DNA from: Tillandsia leiboldiana
Taxonomy: Eukaryota > Streptophyta > Magnoliopsida > Poales > Bromeliaceae
Length of the DNA: 64,000 bases
NCBI GenBank assembly: GCA_029204045.2
Contig: CM055060.1
Location: 57,004,544 to 57,068,543 of the forward strand
Direction: 5' to 3'
Under the pieces are notes generated by a model that was given only the letters and a program-made list of their open reading frames with translations, was not told the origin of the DNA and did not search any database. Position 1 is the first letter of the stretch. The number at the start of each line of letters is the position of its first letter. The position numbers and the translations under genes were made by a program. This document shows positions 1 to 11,800 of the stretch, piece by piece.

Positions 1-706
1 TGTCAGTGATGCCTCCCATTGTGGCTGTGGAGTTACCATTGGGTTATTCTTGAGCATTTTGTATCACCCCGCTAGGGCCACTGTGGTGGCGGATACCTGG
101 AACCGGAGAGCTATTTGGGGTTGAGTTTGATGATTCCGTTGCTGGCGCTGGGTGGGACCGTTGCGGAACAGGGCTCGAGGTTGTGTCCCTGAGGGTCCCT
201 TTTGACGGTAGACTGCGGTGAAGCAGTCCCTGCGGATGGTCAGGATCCTAGAGTGATTGAGCGAGGACCCTAGCCGATTAGGGCTTCTCTTCTTTGGATG
301 ACCGTATGGGTATGTCTCGGATCGCCTGCTTGAGCTGGCACTAGGGAGCGGTTTTGGTGCGTGCTACATTGGTTGTTCTCTCTTTTCCCCCAGCCTTTTC
401 TTCCACGTCTCAGCTCGGGAGTGTCAGGCTTGTGGATTCCTCGCCCGTGATGGACTCGTTTCCTCTGAGATCTGCGAGTACTTGTGGTACGAGGGATGCC
501 GTTGCAAATTCTGGCTCGTGAGATGAGAGAATTATGCAATTTGGGCCATGCCGTACCGGTTGTTGTTGTTGTTGTGGAGTAATCACGGGGAGTGACAGGT
601 GACTCGAGAGCTGGAGACGGCAGTGTTATGTACCTACCCTTGTTTTTGTGGCACCTTTTGGGTTGAGCTAGTTTCGAGGACGAAACTTTCTTTTAGTGGG
701 GGAGGA
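1..706 (+). mobile_element. Degenerate 3' end of a Ty3/gypsy chromovirus internal region (pol/chromodomain relic)
   Basis: Short coding fragments are scattered over three frames and broken by stops. Around 495-565 one frame reads PLQILAREMREL, which resembles the chromodomain-proximal tail of plant chromovirus integrases. After a frame change, WSNHGE and then TRELETA near 580-625 match the conserved end of that tail. It is followed by a purine-rich tract and an LTR start, the expected order at the 3' end of such an element read on the plus strand. Protease, reverse transcriptase and most of integrase lie outside the window. The copy cannot encode protein. The family assignment rests on these short peptides and on the LTR size; clade (Del/Tekay) is an inference. 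Confidence 0.7.
695..706 (+). other. Polypurine tract of the giant-LTR element
   Basis: The purine-rich run AGTGGGGGAGGA sits directly before a TG dinucleotide that begins the inferred LTR. This is the position of the plus-strand DNA primer site in LTR retrotransposons. Confidence 0.6.
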
Positions 707-1080
707 TGTGGTGACCCAGATCTCTGCAGGGCTTCTACAGTGCGATTAGCAGCTTCTGGAGGCCTATGTGGCATGTCGGCGGTGTTTCTGCACCAATTTG
801 GACTCAAGTGATGGACTTCGGGTGTATAATGGATCACGTGAGTGATCGGAGGACCCCGTCGGATGTTTTGATGTGGTTTCGCGCGAAATGGTTAGTAAAA
901 TTGGACTCAGCGCGAAATTTGAGTAAAGAACGCTTCTCCAGGAATTTTCGGCAAATTTTAGAAGAGGAATTTGGCAAATCGGACTTCGGATTTGGATTCA
1001 GCGCGCGAAAACGGTCAAGATGGACTATTTATTTGTATTTTTCGGAGTCCGGATGCGAAAACACGGATTTCGAGGTATTT

Positions 1081-1570
1081 GGTACTGTTCCGGCCGCCGG
1101 AGGGGCGCCGGCGGCGGCGGCGGGCGGCGGAGCGCGGCGGCTGGCGGCGGCGGAGACGCGCGGTCCACCGCGGAGGCGTGCACCCGGGGGCTGGCCACGT
1201 GGCGGCTCCCAGTTGGCGGGCGCAGCAGGCGCGGTCCACGGGATCGTCGCGGGTGCACGGTGGACCAAGTGGCGACACGTGGCGGCTGGTGGTTGGCGGG
1301 TCCTGGTGCGCGCGGTCCACGCAGCGGCAGGGGCTGCCTCGGGATGCGTGCCCGGCACGGGGCCGCGGGCGGCGCGGCCGCGCACGTGGGCGCACGTGGG
1401 CGCGGCGTGGGCGCGGTCGGGGGCGACGTGGGGGCGCCACGTGGCGCCCCGTGGTTGGTCGGGCGCACCGGTGCACGACCTCTGGTCGCGACACGTGGCG
1501 TCCCGTGGTTCGTCGCGGTGCGTGCGCCGGGTGCGGGGAGCAGGAGCGGGACGCGTGGCGGGCCTAGGGG
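1081..1570 (+). promoter_or_regulatory. GC-rich, CACGTG-rich segment of the giant LTR (U3)
   Basis: About 490 bp of strongly GC-rich DNA lies just upstream of the TATA-like box. CACGTG occurs at 1196, 1276, 1383, 1393, 1438 and 1492, with one more upstream at 835. Several are in the context CACGTGGC, the consensus of plant G-box and abscisic-acid response elements. Degenerate copies of a phrase containing GTGGCG and GGTCCACG recur through the segment. Overlapping open frames here, in several frames on both strands, are explained by base composition and are not called as genes. Confidence 0.55.
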
Positions 1571-1680
1571 CTTTCGGGCGTGAACAGTAACGGGCCCGGC
1601 CCGTTACTGTAGCAGCCCGGAATGCCAAGCGCCCGAAACTTTGGGCCAAAGTCCAAAATTCGGATTTTTCGGGCTGGGCC

Positions 1681-1688
1681 TTTAAATA
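1681..1688 (+). promoter_or_regulatory. TATA-like box of the giant LTR
   Basis: TTTAAATA follows a CCAAA-rich and GGGCTGGGCC-rich stretch and precedes pyrimidine-rich sequence. Its position downstream of the GC-rich U3 segment and its orientation agree with transcription of the element on the plus strand. Confidence 0.45.
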
Positions 1689-3502
1689 GCCGTCTTGTGA
1701 GGGAGTTTTGCCCCCTTTCCCGAGCTCCCCTGCCCATGGCCCCTTTAGGAAAGTTGTAGATCTTGGTGTTGTGCATCTTCTGGCAGAGGCCCGGATTTTT
1801 TGGAAGCCGCGGCGTCGACGACTTCGGCATCGGAGCGCAGTGTGGCGATTTTTCATCGGAGGCCCGTTATCGTCGCAGTTTGATCTGGGAGGTCTACAGA
1901 GCTACTCCGTCAGTATTTTTGGACGATTTCTGCGGCGTTGGAATAACGAGAGGTACGTCTTCGACTTTCGTGTTGATCATCTTGCTGGATTCAGAGTTTA
2001 TGACACGGTTTTCGAGGCATTTCTAAGCCGCTGTTTTCTGGTGGAGTTTTTGGACAGCGGCCCCTTGCCGGAATTTTATCTCCGCACCCGAGTGTCGGAT
2101 TGAGACGAGCCTATACACTTTTTGGATCTACTCGTCGCAAGGATTATCATTGTATTTTTTCGGGATTTTTCTGAGGCTTTCCCGAAGGTATACTATTCCT
2201 CTTTTATCTGTGTTCGAGTTTACAGTTGTGTGGTTGTGAGTGTTTGCGCACCTGTACTGTGGAATTTGTAACTTGGCCTACGGGGCTCGGATTTGGGCGT
2301 GCAGGTACCCGTTTCGAAGGTCTCGACGAGATGCTCGCTGTGATATTTTTATTGGAATTTTTGGAGTTCGTTTTACAGGTGAAAATTTCGCATTAAGGGG
2401 ACTGTTCCCAGCAGATTTGTGATGCTTGGATTTTATGGAATTAAGTGTAACTTTGGGTTGTGTTTTTGTACCCAGGAGGTATTGATCACTGTTCCCGTAT
2501 TGTTGGATTGGTGGGTGTGTAGAGATATCTGTTTCTGGACTTTCTCAGCTGTACGACTCCGGACAGTTAGCATTTTCAGGTGGGTGGCCTTGTCTCCAAG
2601 ATTGACGGACTGTGCTTTAAATCTGCTATAGTAGGACTATGCATGATAGTGAAATGCTTGTGCAGCATGTTAGAATGTAGGAATTGCTATTCCTTGTATT
2701 ATCTGATGGTATTGTCATCTCCTTGCTTTCTACCATCTGTAAATTATAGTTATTGGAACTTGACCTAGCACCCCGTCATATGTTGCATGTGTAACCAGAC
2801 TAGTAGAAAACCCTCACTTGGGCTAGGGTTATTTCTGCTTTAGACATCCACACTTCTACTTTCCTGGACATAGTGTTCTTCCTCGCCCGGGTAGTGGGCC
2901 GAGTGGTCAGGAGTTATCTTTTAGTGTGGGATGCATGTTACACTCGTGCTTGGGAGCAGAGTGGAGTCTGGTAGATGTAGTTGGTTGTTCATCTGTAGCG
3001 GGAGCCGTTGGGTAGACGGCAGTCCCGAGATGTTTTATTTTTCTTGTTTTATCTGTCGCCACTGTGCTAGTGGCAGCGGTAGATCAGTGTTAGCAGGACC
3101 TTAAACCTAGAACCTTTTTGGACACACATATGATTTTTATCAACCAAATGGTTTCTTCCAAGCATCGTAGGGTCGCCGGAGTCGGTTCATGTTTGATTGG
3201 ACGAAGGCATTAGCCCTTCGAGGCTTAGATATAAAACTTGATTTCAACTGTTTTCCTAAGCAGAACTAAAAAAAATCATTAAATATGGATTTCTTACAGA
3301 TCAGATGGCTTCAGTAAGAAATGTCACAGTTTTTCCTATAAATTAACCACCGAGATGATTCGAGTGGTCTGGGTTCTAAGGTCTGCCTTTTCTTGGGACG
3401 AGAACAACGAGAGGCTATGCCTAGTGCCTGTTCTTGTTTGATTTGGGTTGTAGGTTCTAGTCTTTCGGTGTTCCCGGACCCTTCATTGGGTCAGTGGTTG
3501 GG

Positions 3503-3640
3503 ATGTTCGGCCTGTTTGGCCTGTTGAGTCAGCTGTTCGCAGTGGATGCGATGTCGGCCTGTTGAGGCAGTTGTTCGCAGTAGATGCGACGTTTGGCCTG
3601 TTTGGCCTGTTGAGACAGTTTCTCGCAGTGGATGCGACTT
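3503..3640 (+). repeat. Degenerate minisatellite inside the giant LTR
   Basis: Three imperfect copies of a unit of about 45-55 bp containing TTGGCCTGTTGAG and TTCGCAGTGGATGCGA follow each other. The copies differ by substitutions and a duplicated GTTTGGCCT step. The repeat lies in the R/U5 side of the LTR; nothing suggests coding. Confidence 0.7.
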
Positions 3641-4120
3641 GGTGCCATGAGTTGGCAGAGTGTGATCTAGAGGTTGTTTCTCTGATTTAGTGGTGGGGTG
3701 GTTCTCCCACTTAGCCTTGAGGATCTTGGGGTTCTGGCAGATCGAGTCGTGGAGGTTTCCCGACTCAGCCATGGTCGTGCATTTATCAGATTGAGTCGTT
3801 GAGGGTTCTCCGACATAGCTGTGAGAGTGTGTTGGGCTATTCCTGTTCGAGTCGAGGTTCTTTTTCCGACTGAGTTGTGCTTTGAGCTGGGAGTTACCGA
3901 TCTGTTTGATCGTGGATCATAGCCTGCATGAGCCACATTTGAGCTTTACAGAGATACTTGAGATGGGTTACTTTTTACTCGAGCGGGTCGCTCCCCTCGA
4001 GTGCCACTCCGGAGTAGGCGAGACCGGGTTGTTATACCGGCGTGAGATTGAGCTTTTCTATCGCGACTTGTCGTTGCATTTGTCCCTCTGGCTGTGCTGG
4101 TGTTGGCAGTCATGGACGCC

Positions 4121-4243
4121 CTACGTAAGTCCGCTCCTCCGGGACGTAACGGCAGTAGATCCTACGTAAGTCCGCTCCTCCGGGACGTAACGGCAGTAGA
4201 TCCTACGTAAGTCCGCTCCTCAGGGACGTAACGGCAGTAGGTT
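4121..4243 (+). repeat. 41-bp tandem repeat, three copies, inside the giant LTR
   Basis: A unit beginning CTACGTAAGTCCGCTCC and ending GGCAGTAGAT starts at 4121, 4162 and 4203. The first two copies are identical and the third has one change (CTCC to CTCA). TACGTAAGT resembles a splice-donor core, but I see no exon arrangement here. Confidence 0.9.
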
Positions 4244-4993
4244 GGCGCAGGCTTGACTGGACCCGAGGAGGCAGTCAGTTCAGATTGAGTGATCAGAGAT
4301 GAGAGTTAGTTGTGGCATCATGTTCTTTCTGTCCCACTCTTTGAGCATCTAGATAGAGGCATAGTAGCTGTAGAGTTTACTTTTCCCAGCTTTCCTTACA
4401 GCACTGCTTTTGTTACTTTATGCCTCTAGTGGACTTAGTGGGCAGACCGTCGGGCTTGTTGGCGGCACCCACTGAGAACTACTTGGGACGTAGTTCTCAC
4501 ACCCGTCGTGGTGTCTTTTCCCACAGGAACTTCTACTCTGGTTCCTGTTGTTCCTGTTGCTGATCCTTCTGACCGAGCGAGGGAGTCGCGAGCTAGTTCC
4601 CTACCCGTCGTTGGAGTGTAGCGGTACCCCTTCAGAGGAGAGCTTCAGTAGATTAGTTATTTTATTTTCCTTCTTTGAGAGACTGTTGTAGTGAGGATTG
4701 TTGTATTGTGAACCTGTACACTGATGTATTTATTGGAGATACCTCCCGGTTGAGTTCAGAGTGTGTATATGAGGATTTTGTATGATTATCATTTTGGGAG
4801 ACGGACATTGTTGTTTTATTTCCAGTGGTGCAGTGATTGATTTAGTTATACAACAGATTTTTTATTTTCAGCTCTGATATCTGTTTAGCTGTAGTACTTC
4901 TCTTGCTGGTAGGACGCTTCGCCTATGCGGGTTTGGCATAGGCGGCGGATCTGTTGGCGAGCCGGGTCGCAGTTTCGACCCCGGGGCGTGACA

Positions 4994-5780
4994 ATATAGC
5001 CTCAAGATCAAATATCATCTAGTTTAGAGTAAATGAAAATCACATAGCCTCAGGATTACATAGCCTCAAGTTAAAAGATAATGCAAAATCACATTACCTC
5101 AGGTTCGAAGTAAATCACATAGCCCCAACTTTACAGTAATAAATGAATATCACATAGACTCAGTACCACATAGCCTCAAGTTCAAGGAAAATGCAAAATC
5201 ACATAGCCGCAAGTTTAAACTTGATGAAAATCACATAGCCTCAATTTCACATAGCCTCAAGATGAAAGTTAATGCAAAATCACATAAACTCAGTTTCACA
5301 TGGCCTGAAGATGAAAGTAAATGCAAAATCACAAAACCTCAAGTTGAAAGATAATCACATAGCCTCAGGTTACTTATTTTCATTGCTTTAGCAAAAAAAA
5401 AAAAGTAACTGCAAAGTCACATTGCCACACATTCTCATAGGCCCATGCCCTGTTTGGTTGGGTATTCCACAGCATAGAAAGCCAAGAAAAATAAGAAATA
5501 AATGAAAAGTACACATAGCCACAGGTTCACATAGCCTCAACTTGGAATTATAAAAAAAGCAAGAAAGAAATGGAAGTTCACATAGCTGCAGGTTAGAAGT
5601 AAAGGTAAAGTGATGACAAGTTGGCTCAGGTATCAAGGGTTGGAAGTGTGGATGGTGGCTGCAGCTGTGGGGGTAGCTGCCCCCCATACCATTCACACTC
5701 GTCGCTATTTTTCTCATCATTGCCAATTTGACGAACCTGTTCGTGAAGATACGAGTGAAGGTCCATAGGCTTCAAGATAA
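4994..5780 (+). repeat. Array of CACATAGCCTCA motifs (candidate subterminal repeat region)
   Basis: The motif CACATAGCCTCA and one- or two-base variants recurs roughly every 30-50 bp, often followed by AGTTNAAAG and AATGCAAAAT. The array begins immediately at the end of the giant LTR, so the LTR element probably inserted into it. Copies of the same motif lie in inverted orientation on the far side of the MYB/SANT gene (7913-8195). Dense short direct motifs at one end and inverted copies at the other are typical of the subterminal regions of plant DNA transposons. A plain minisatellite is the alternative. Confidence 0.7.
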
Positions 5781-6271
5781 CCGATAAGTTGGCTCAGATA
5801 GTTAGGTAGCATTAGTACATAGCGTCTGCAGAATAGGATGTATTTGCCCCCCAGCCATTCATTTTAGAAAGCCCTTAGCCACATCTTTGCCAACTTTAGT
5901 AACCTGCAAGTACGAAAAAGATTAAATAATACAATAAAATCATCTAAAAAATTATAAACTGTATAATTAGAATTCATTAACCTTAGCCACATCTTCACCA
6001 AATAAATTCTGCGCATAGGCATTATATATGGCAGATAGGCATTAGAACATAGGCATTATATATGGCAGATAGGTGATGAAAATATAAATTAGTTAATAAA
6101 AAAAACTAATTAAAACTTAGAAATTGTCCATAATATATGAAATATCAAAACGGCACGGTGCACACGGGGCCACCATGGCCACAAAATATATGTTACGATC
6201 TTGCTAATCGAAAGTAGTAGCAAAAAGTGCAAGACCACGAAATGCACCACATTAAGCATAGTCAAAATATC

Positions 6272-7634
6272 CTAATTTGGAGGAAAAGATAGTCCTTCGG
6301 GAGGGTTGGAGGCTACATTAGGAGGGAATGATGGTGATGTTGGAGGGAAAGTTGATGCAGTGGGAGGGAAGAATGGCGCTGCTAGTTGGAAAGAGCTTGT
6401 TGCCGGGGTATAGGATGCAGATGGTGGTGTAAAGAATACTGCAGCTGGTGGAAATGTAAGTGCAACAGGTCGTTGTGTCGGAAACACCTGTTGCATCGAC
6501 ACTTGACGCTCGATCCACATATATAAAAGATCACCACTCAATGTCATAAATATTGGACGGTTGCGCTCATCTTTCAAAGCCTCACATATAGCGAGTACAC
6601 CATCGAGAGACAAATGAGCAACATTACTTAATCTCTCCATACACTCTTCTATTGAGTGTATTTTTGGGCGTACTTGTAGCTCACGTTCCATTATGATTTG
6701 TGCAATTTCAGTTCTTTTTCTCCCTAATTCAACAAGCTCACACATAGCTTCAGATCGACCGTCGAGTTTTCTTCGACAATTTAAAGTTGGGGTGGGAATT
6801 GGTGGTGACACACGAACCCTTTTCATTGATGAAGTCGGGCCGGAGGCACTATCAGTGCACTGCGTTGTTAATTTAATTAGAGTTTGCGTGGGGGAAGTTG
6901 AATTTGCATCATTAATATTCTCCAAATTTTTGCCTAAGCTTTCCATATCAAACCGGTGTATAACCGGTGAAGATGAAGAGGTGGAACGAGCATCGCCGGC
7001 ATCCATTTGATAAGTAAAGCCATGCCTTTCTGTTGCAATTGCCTTGTCGGATAAGAACTCGATTGCTTGGTATGCTGGAAATGGCTTATCTTTGTATTTT
7101 TTATATGCCGGATTGTCCTAATATAGAGTCAACAAATAAAATTGTAAGTAACTGTTGAATTGTAAACAAAAAAAAATATTTCGGAATACAGTTGTAAACT
7201 ATACATACAGCTATGATCACATCCCAATCACTTTGGTCACCGGCAGTTGGAATATTCCGTGTGTAGTCCCACCCCCATCCGCTTTTGTTGGCTAAAGTTT
7301 GATAAATCACAAACTGACGTTTCAAAACTTTCAAACGATTTTGCAAATGAACTTTGGTAAATCTCAACTTAGTCCTCTCGTTAAACTCATGAACCATCCT
7401 GATCCATGCCAATGGGGTAAAACTTCCATTCACAAAGTTTCCAAGAGTATGCTCCTCTGTCATTATGTTCAACATTATAGAGTCCATTATTTTACTCCAG
7501 TTAGAAGAACGTACTCTAGTTTTGACTGACTCTTTCGTAGGGCAATCCAAACTTTGGCTATCACCAGAGGGGAGATCAATAATAGGGCCTTTGTTCTTAC
7601 CAAAAGGATGCAAAGTTGTTTTTGAATGAGCCAT
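6272..7634 (-). CDS. MYB/SANT-like DNA-binding protein (L10-interacting MYB / Harbinger-ORF1 type), two exons
   Basis: Two exons on the minus strand join in phase: 7634-7209 (142 codons) and 7117-6272 (281 codons plus stop), with a GT-AG intron of 91 bp. The 423-residue product has a MYB/SANT-like domain at about residues 38-135 (NWSKIMDSIM, LGNFVNGSFTPLAWIRMV, then LKVLKRQF and GWGWD). The second exon opens with DNPAYKKYKDKPFP, the linker that normally follows this domain. An alpha-helical segment containing SIEECMERLSNV is followed by a low-complexity tail of FPP repeats. The family includes plant MYB/SANT-like proteins and the DNA-binding ORF1 protein of PIF/Harbinger transposons. No DDE transposase is present. 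The frame is fully open across both exons, so it is intact or recently so. The surrounding subterminal-type repeats suggest a transposon origin; a captured or domesticated host gene is the alternative. Confidence 0.75.
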
Positions 7635-8395
7635 CTGAGATGCATAGGATAAAAATTATATTTATAAAACAATCACATAACACTTGATTCACTACAATCT
7701 CAAGAAAAGATATTGTTCTTTTGAAGGCTCGGGGGGAAGGAGCAATACGACATTCATAACGGCTGCAATATTTTTATAAACATGCCACCCTGCCATGGAT
7801 ATCAAATAATCTCCTGCCCCTACATCATCGCCCCATTTTTTTTTTTTTTGCCCATTCCAATATAGCCGAATGCGGCTATTTTCCAATCAATCTCTTTGCT
7901 GCATCTTTACATCCAACCGGCGGCTATGTGATCTTTCTTACCAGACGCTAGAACATTCTTAAAAAAGTAGTAATAAAAAAAAAATCCATTCACTGCCCCT
8001 GACTCTATAAAATGTGTGCGGCATAAGGTAAAGGAAAAATCTAGGTTAACATATATTACAATATATATGTGAACTCTGATTTTTTATGTTTGCAGTTTAA
8101 CTTCCAATCTGTAGCTATCTAAACTATTTTTTTTCTACATTTTTTTTAGCTTACCTTCCAATCTGAGGTTATATGAACCAGAGGCTATGTGAACACTATC
8201 GAAGAATACAATATATTACAATATTGTAATATATTGTATTATACCTCAAACACAACAGGGGCTTTTTAAAAAACTAATTTGAAATTAGAGAGAATACAAT
8301 AATGTAATGAGTAATTACAGAAACTATATAAATATGTTGACGTGTTTGCCTCACCTCAATTTTCTTTCAAATCTGTTAGGATCACAAGAGCAACT
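7635..8395. other. 5' flank of the MYB/SANT gene with inverted copies of the CACATAGCCTC motif
   Basis: There is no gene in this AT-rich stretch. GGCTATGTGA at 7921 and GAGGCTATGTGAAC near 8182 are inverted copies of the motif that is repeated at 4994-5780. A short hairpin, ATAGCCG...CGGCTAT, lies near 7862-7880. The sequence continues into the flank beyond the inserted chromovirus at 13881. Confidence 0.55.
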
Positions 8396-8839
8396 TGTCA
8401 CGGACCTAAGCGAAATTGCTTGGTTAGCCCGTGCGGCGCTCGCCTTCCTTCGCGAAGTGAGCAAGCCTTCACCGTCTCTTGAGAACTTGGACCTACTCGC
8501 CCAAAGTTGGATCGCAAGAGAGAGAGAGAGTTTGAAGAAGAGCGGTTGTATTTCTAGAGTTAGAAGATTACAACTGTTTCTTGCTTACTAAAGGGGGTGG
8601 AGGTCACAACCTTATATAGACCTCACTACCTAAAGAAAATATGCTAAGCATAAGTCTTGATGTTTCCAGAAGCTTCTAGAGCGGATGTCTCCGGAAGGTT
8701 CTAGACGGTAGCTTCTAGATTGTTGTAGTAGACTTCAAAAGCTTCTAGATTATTCTAGTAAAACCTCTCGAGGCTTTCCCCTTTGGAGTTTTGTAGTTTT
8801 GCAAAGGGGAAACTCGCGCAAAAAGTTTAGGCCCTGACA
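8396..8839 (-). repeat. 3' LTR of the Reina-like element
   Basis: This 444-bp repeat begins TGTCACGG and ends CCCTGACA, matching the copy at 13439-13880. It carries a TATA-like CTATATAAGG on the minus strand and heat-shock-like motifs upstream of it. One GAA of the second motif array is mutated to AAA in this copy, and an extra AG unit is present in the AG run near 8520. Confidence 0.95.
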
Positions 8840-8840
8840 A

Positions 8841-8852
8841 CCTCCCCCACCT
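8841..8852 (-). other. Polypurine tract of the Reina-like element
   Basis: On the minus strand AGGTGGGGGAGG immediately precedes the 3' LTR. The pol stop codon (TAG, 8853-8851) overlaps the start of this tract, so coding and priming sequences are packed together. Confidence 0.85.
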
Positions 8853-11800
8853 AATGCGCAGACGCCCTCGCTGCGCGCTGGCGTTGGAATTCTTCAATCA
8901 TGGTTGAGTATTTCCAGAGAGTGTCAGCCTTCTCCCAGCTTGCTTCGCCATGTGGGAGGTTCTTCCACTTGACCAAGTATTCGACACTTGGCGGGACTCC
9001 GCGACGACGGATGGTGCGGGTGTCCAGTAAGGCCTCGACATCCTTGTCAATGGCTGTAGTCATGGTGGAGGGGGCGGGCTGCGACACGCTCCGGGTGGGA
9101 TCCTCGGAGTCGCCATGGAAGGGCCGAAGGCTGCTTGCATGAAAGACCGGATGGATCCGCAAATTTGCCGGTAGTTGTAGTTTGTAGGCCGCCTTGCCTG
9201 CTCGCTTCACCACAGTGAACGGGCCCTCGTACTTCCGTATCAAGCCGCGGTGGATCTTGCGGAATGCCTTAAATTGTTGCGGCTGCAGCTTGACCAGGAC
9301 TTGGTCTCCCTCAGCGAATTCCAAAGGTCGCCGCTTTACATCGGCCCACTTCTTCATTCGATGTGCCGTTTTCTCCAAGCAAGCCCTCGCGATGTCTCCC
9401 TTTTCCTTGAGATGCGAGGTGAAATGAAGGGCCATAGGGCTGCGGCCCAGCTCGCCCGCAACAGCAGAGTGGGGAGCGAGCGGCTGTCTTCCCGTTGCAA
9501 GCTCGAACGGGCTGTGGTTCGTAGATTCGCTCCTCCGCAAATTGTAGGAGAATTGGGCCACATCCAGATGATGTACCCAGTCCTTCTGGCTAGCACTCAC
9601 ATAGTGCCTCAAGTATTCCTCTAGCAAGGCATTCACCCGCTCCGTCTGGCCGTCCGTCTGCGGATGGAAACTTGTAGAGAAGAGCAATTCCGATCCCAAG
9701 ATTCGGAACACCTCCGTCCAGAACTTGCCCATGAACCTTGGGTCGCGATCGCTCACAATGTTTTCGGGAATCCCCCAAAGCTTCACCACGTTGCTGACGA
9801 AGAGCCGCGCTGCTTCCTCCGCCGTGCAATCTGCTGGTGCTGCTATGAAGGTTCCGTATTTGGAGAATCGGTCCACCACCACCAGAATCGATCCCAATGC
9901 CCCCACCTTGGGCAATGCAGAGATGAAGTCCATCGAGACGCTCTCCCATGGACGCGTTGGCGTTGGTAGTGGCTCGAGGAGGCCTCCAGGCTTCTGGCGC
10001 TCCACCTTGTCTTGTTGGCACACAAGACAAGTCCGCACATATGCCTCCACATCGTCCCGCATGTGAGGCCAATAGTATGCGGCTTCTAGCAATGCCAAAG
10101 TTCGCTTTTGCCCCGGATGTCCGGCCCACTTAGAGTCGTGGCACTCCTTGATGAGCTCTCGACGAAGATTGCCCCACTTCGGCACATAGACGCGACACCC
10201 CTTTGTTAGGAGAAGGCCATCGCTAACCCAGAACCGCTGCGCCTTGCCCTCCTTAATGAGTCGCACGAGTCCTTGAGCCACAGGGTCCTCGCAAGTCCCT
10301 TCGCAGATTCGCTCCCTGATCGTTCCATGGAGCTGGCACACAGCCGCTAACTCAGCTTTGCGGCTAAGTGCGTCAGTCACATGGTTCTCCCTTCCGGGCT
10401 TATATTGAAGCTCCATGTCGAACTCCGCTAGGAAGTCCTGCCATCTGGCTTGCTTCGGTGACAGCTTCTTTTGTGTTTGGAAGTAGCTTGTGGCGATATT
10501 GTCCGTCCGCACAACGAACTTGCTTCCGAGGAGATAGTGCCGCCAAGTCCTTAGACAATGCACTATTGCTGTCATCTCCTTTTCTTGAACAGTGTATCGC
10601 CGCTCAGTGTCGTTGAGCTTGCGACTCTCAAAAGCGATGGAATGTCCCTCCTGCATGAGAACACCGCCAATAGCGAAGTCTGAAGCGTCAGTGTGTACCT
10701 CAAATGGTTGCCGCCAGTCAGGAAGTCGCAACACGGGTTCTTCAGTCACCGCCCGCTTCAGGTCCTCGAATGCCTCCGCGCACTGAGGGGTCCAGTCCCA
10801 CGACTGGTTCTTCTTCAGCAAGTCTGTCAAAGGAGCTGCTCGCGCCGAGTAGCCCGCGATGAAACGACGATAATAGTTGACGAGTCCGAGAAAGGATCGC
10901 AGCTCGGACACCGTCGTGGGCGCCTCCCACTCGCAGATCGCCCGAATCTTCTTGTGGTCCATTTGCAATTGACCGTGGCCGATCCAATGGCCAAGGAAAT
11001 GCACCTCCTCCTTCGCAAAGGAGCACTTTTCCCTCTTGACGAAGAGTTGGTTGTCCCGCAGCACTTGGAAGATGGTTCGCAGATGCCCCACATGCTCCTC
11101 CAGAGTGTTGCTGTACACGACGATATCGTCGAGGTACACTACCACGAAGCGGTCGAGGTAGGGGTGGAATAATTTGTTCATCAAAGTGCAGAAGGTTGCC
11201 GGTACATTCGTCAGACCGAATGGCATGACAAGGAATTCGTAGGCCCCGTACCTCGTCACTCACGTTGTCTTTTCCTCGTCTCCTTCCGCAATTCTTACTT
11301 GATAATACCCCGAGCGAAGATCGAGCTTAGTGAAATACTTCGCTCCACCTAGCTGATCGAACAGGTCCTCAACTAGCGGGATAGGGTACTTGTTTTTCAC
11401 AGTTACCTTGTTGAGGGCTCTGTAGTCGATACAGAGTCGCAGACTTCCGTCGCTCTTCCGTTGGAACAGCACCGGTGCTCCATAGGGTGCCTTCGACGGT
11501 CTGATGAAGCCTGCCTCAAGAAGGTCCTTCAACTGGCGTTGTAACTCCTCGAGTTCTGGCGGAGCCATCCTGTATGGCGCCTTCGCCGTTGGCTTTGAAC
11601 CAGGTTCAAGCTCGATTGCATGGTCCACCTCCCTTCTAGGCGGAAGCTGTTTGGGTAGCTCTCGGGGCATGACATCCTTGAACTCCCCCAAAGCAGCGTC
11701 AATCTCCGTCGGAAGGTCTTCCTCCTCGAATCCCTCCTCGCTCACCTCGCGGATGCTCGCAAGGTAAGTAATCTCCCCACGCTTCACTCCCTTTCGCAGT

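Larger units (their letters stand above)
707..4993 (+). mobile_element. Inferred 3' LTR (about 4.3 kb) of a Del/Tekay-like chromovirus
   Basis: The LTR is inferred from its two ends: it starts TGTGGTGACCC right after the polypurine tract and finishes GGGGCGTGACA, giving TG...CA with partly complementary termini. Inside are a GC-rich stretch rich in CACGTG, a TATA-like box at 1681 in the correct orientation, and two minisatellites. No long open frame is credible. Plant Del/Tekay chromoviruses are known for multi-kilobase LTRs, and this one would be at the upper end. The matching 5' LTR is outside the window, so identity between LTRs and a target duplication cannot be checked. The LTR may also contain later insertions. 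Confidence 0.6.

Noticed and set aside
766..1856. Long overlapping open frames on both strands in the GC-rich part of the giant LTR
   Set aside because: They occupy several frames at once, are rich in Arg, Ala and Gly, and show no domain; high GC removes stop codons by chance.
4994..5780. Possible CRISPR-like array of repeated motifs
   Set aside because: The organism is a plant, spacing is irregular, and the repeats are short and degenerate; a subterminal or minisatellite repeat explains it.
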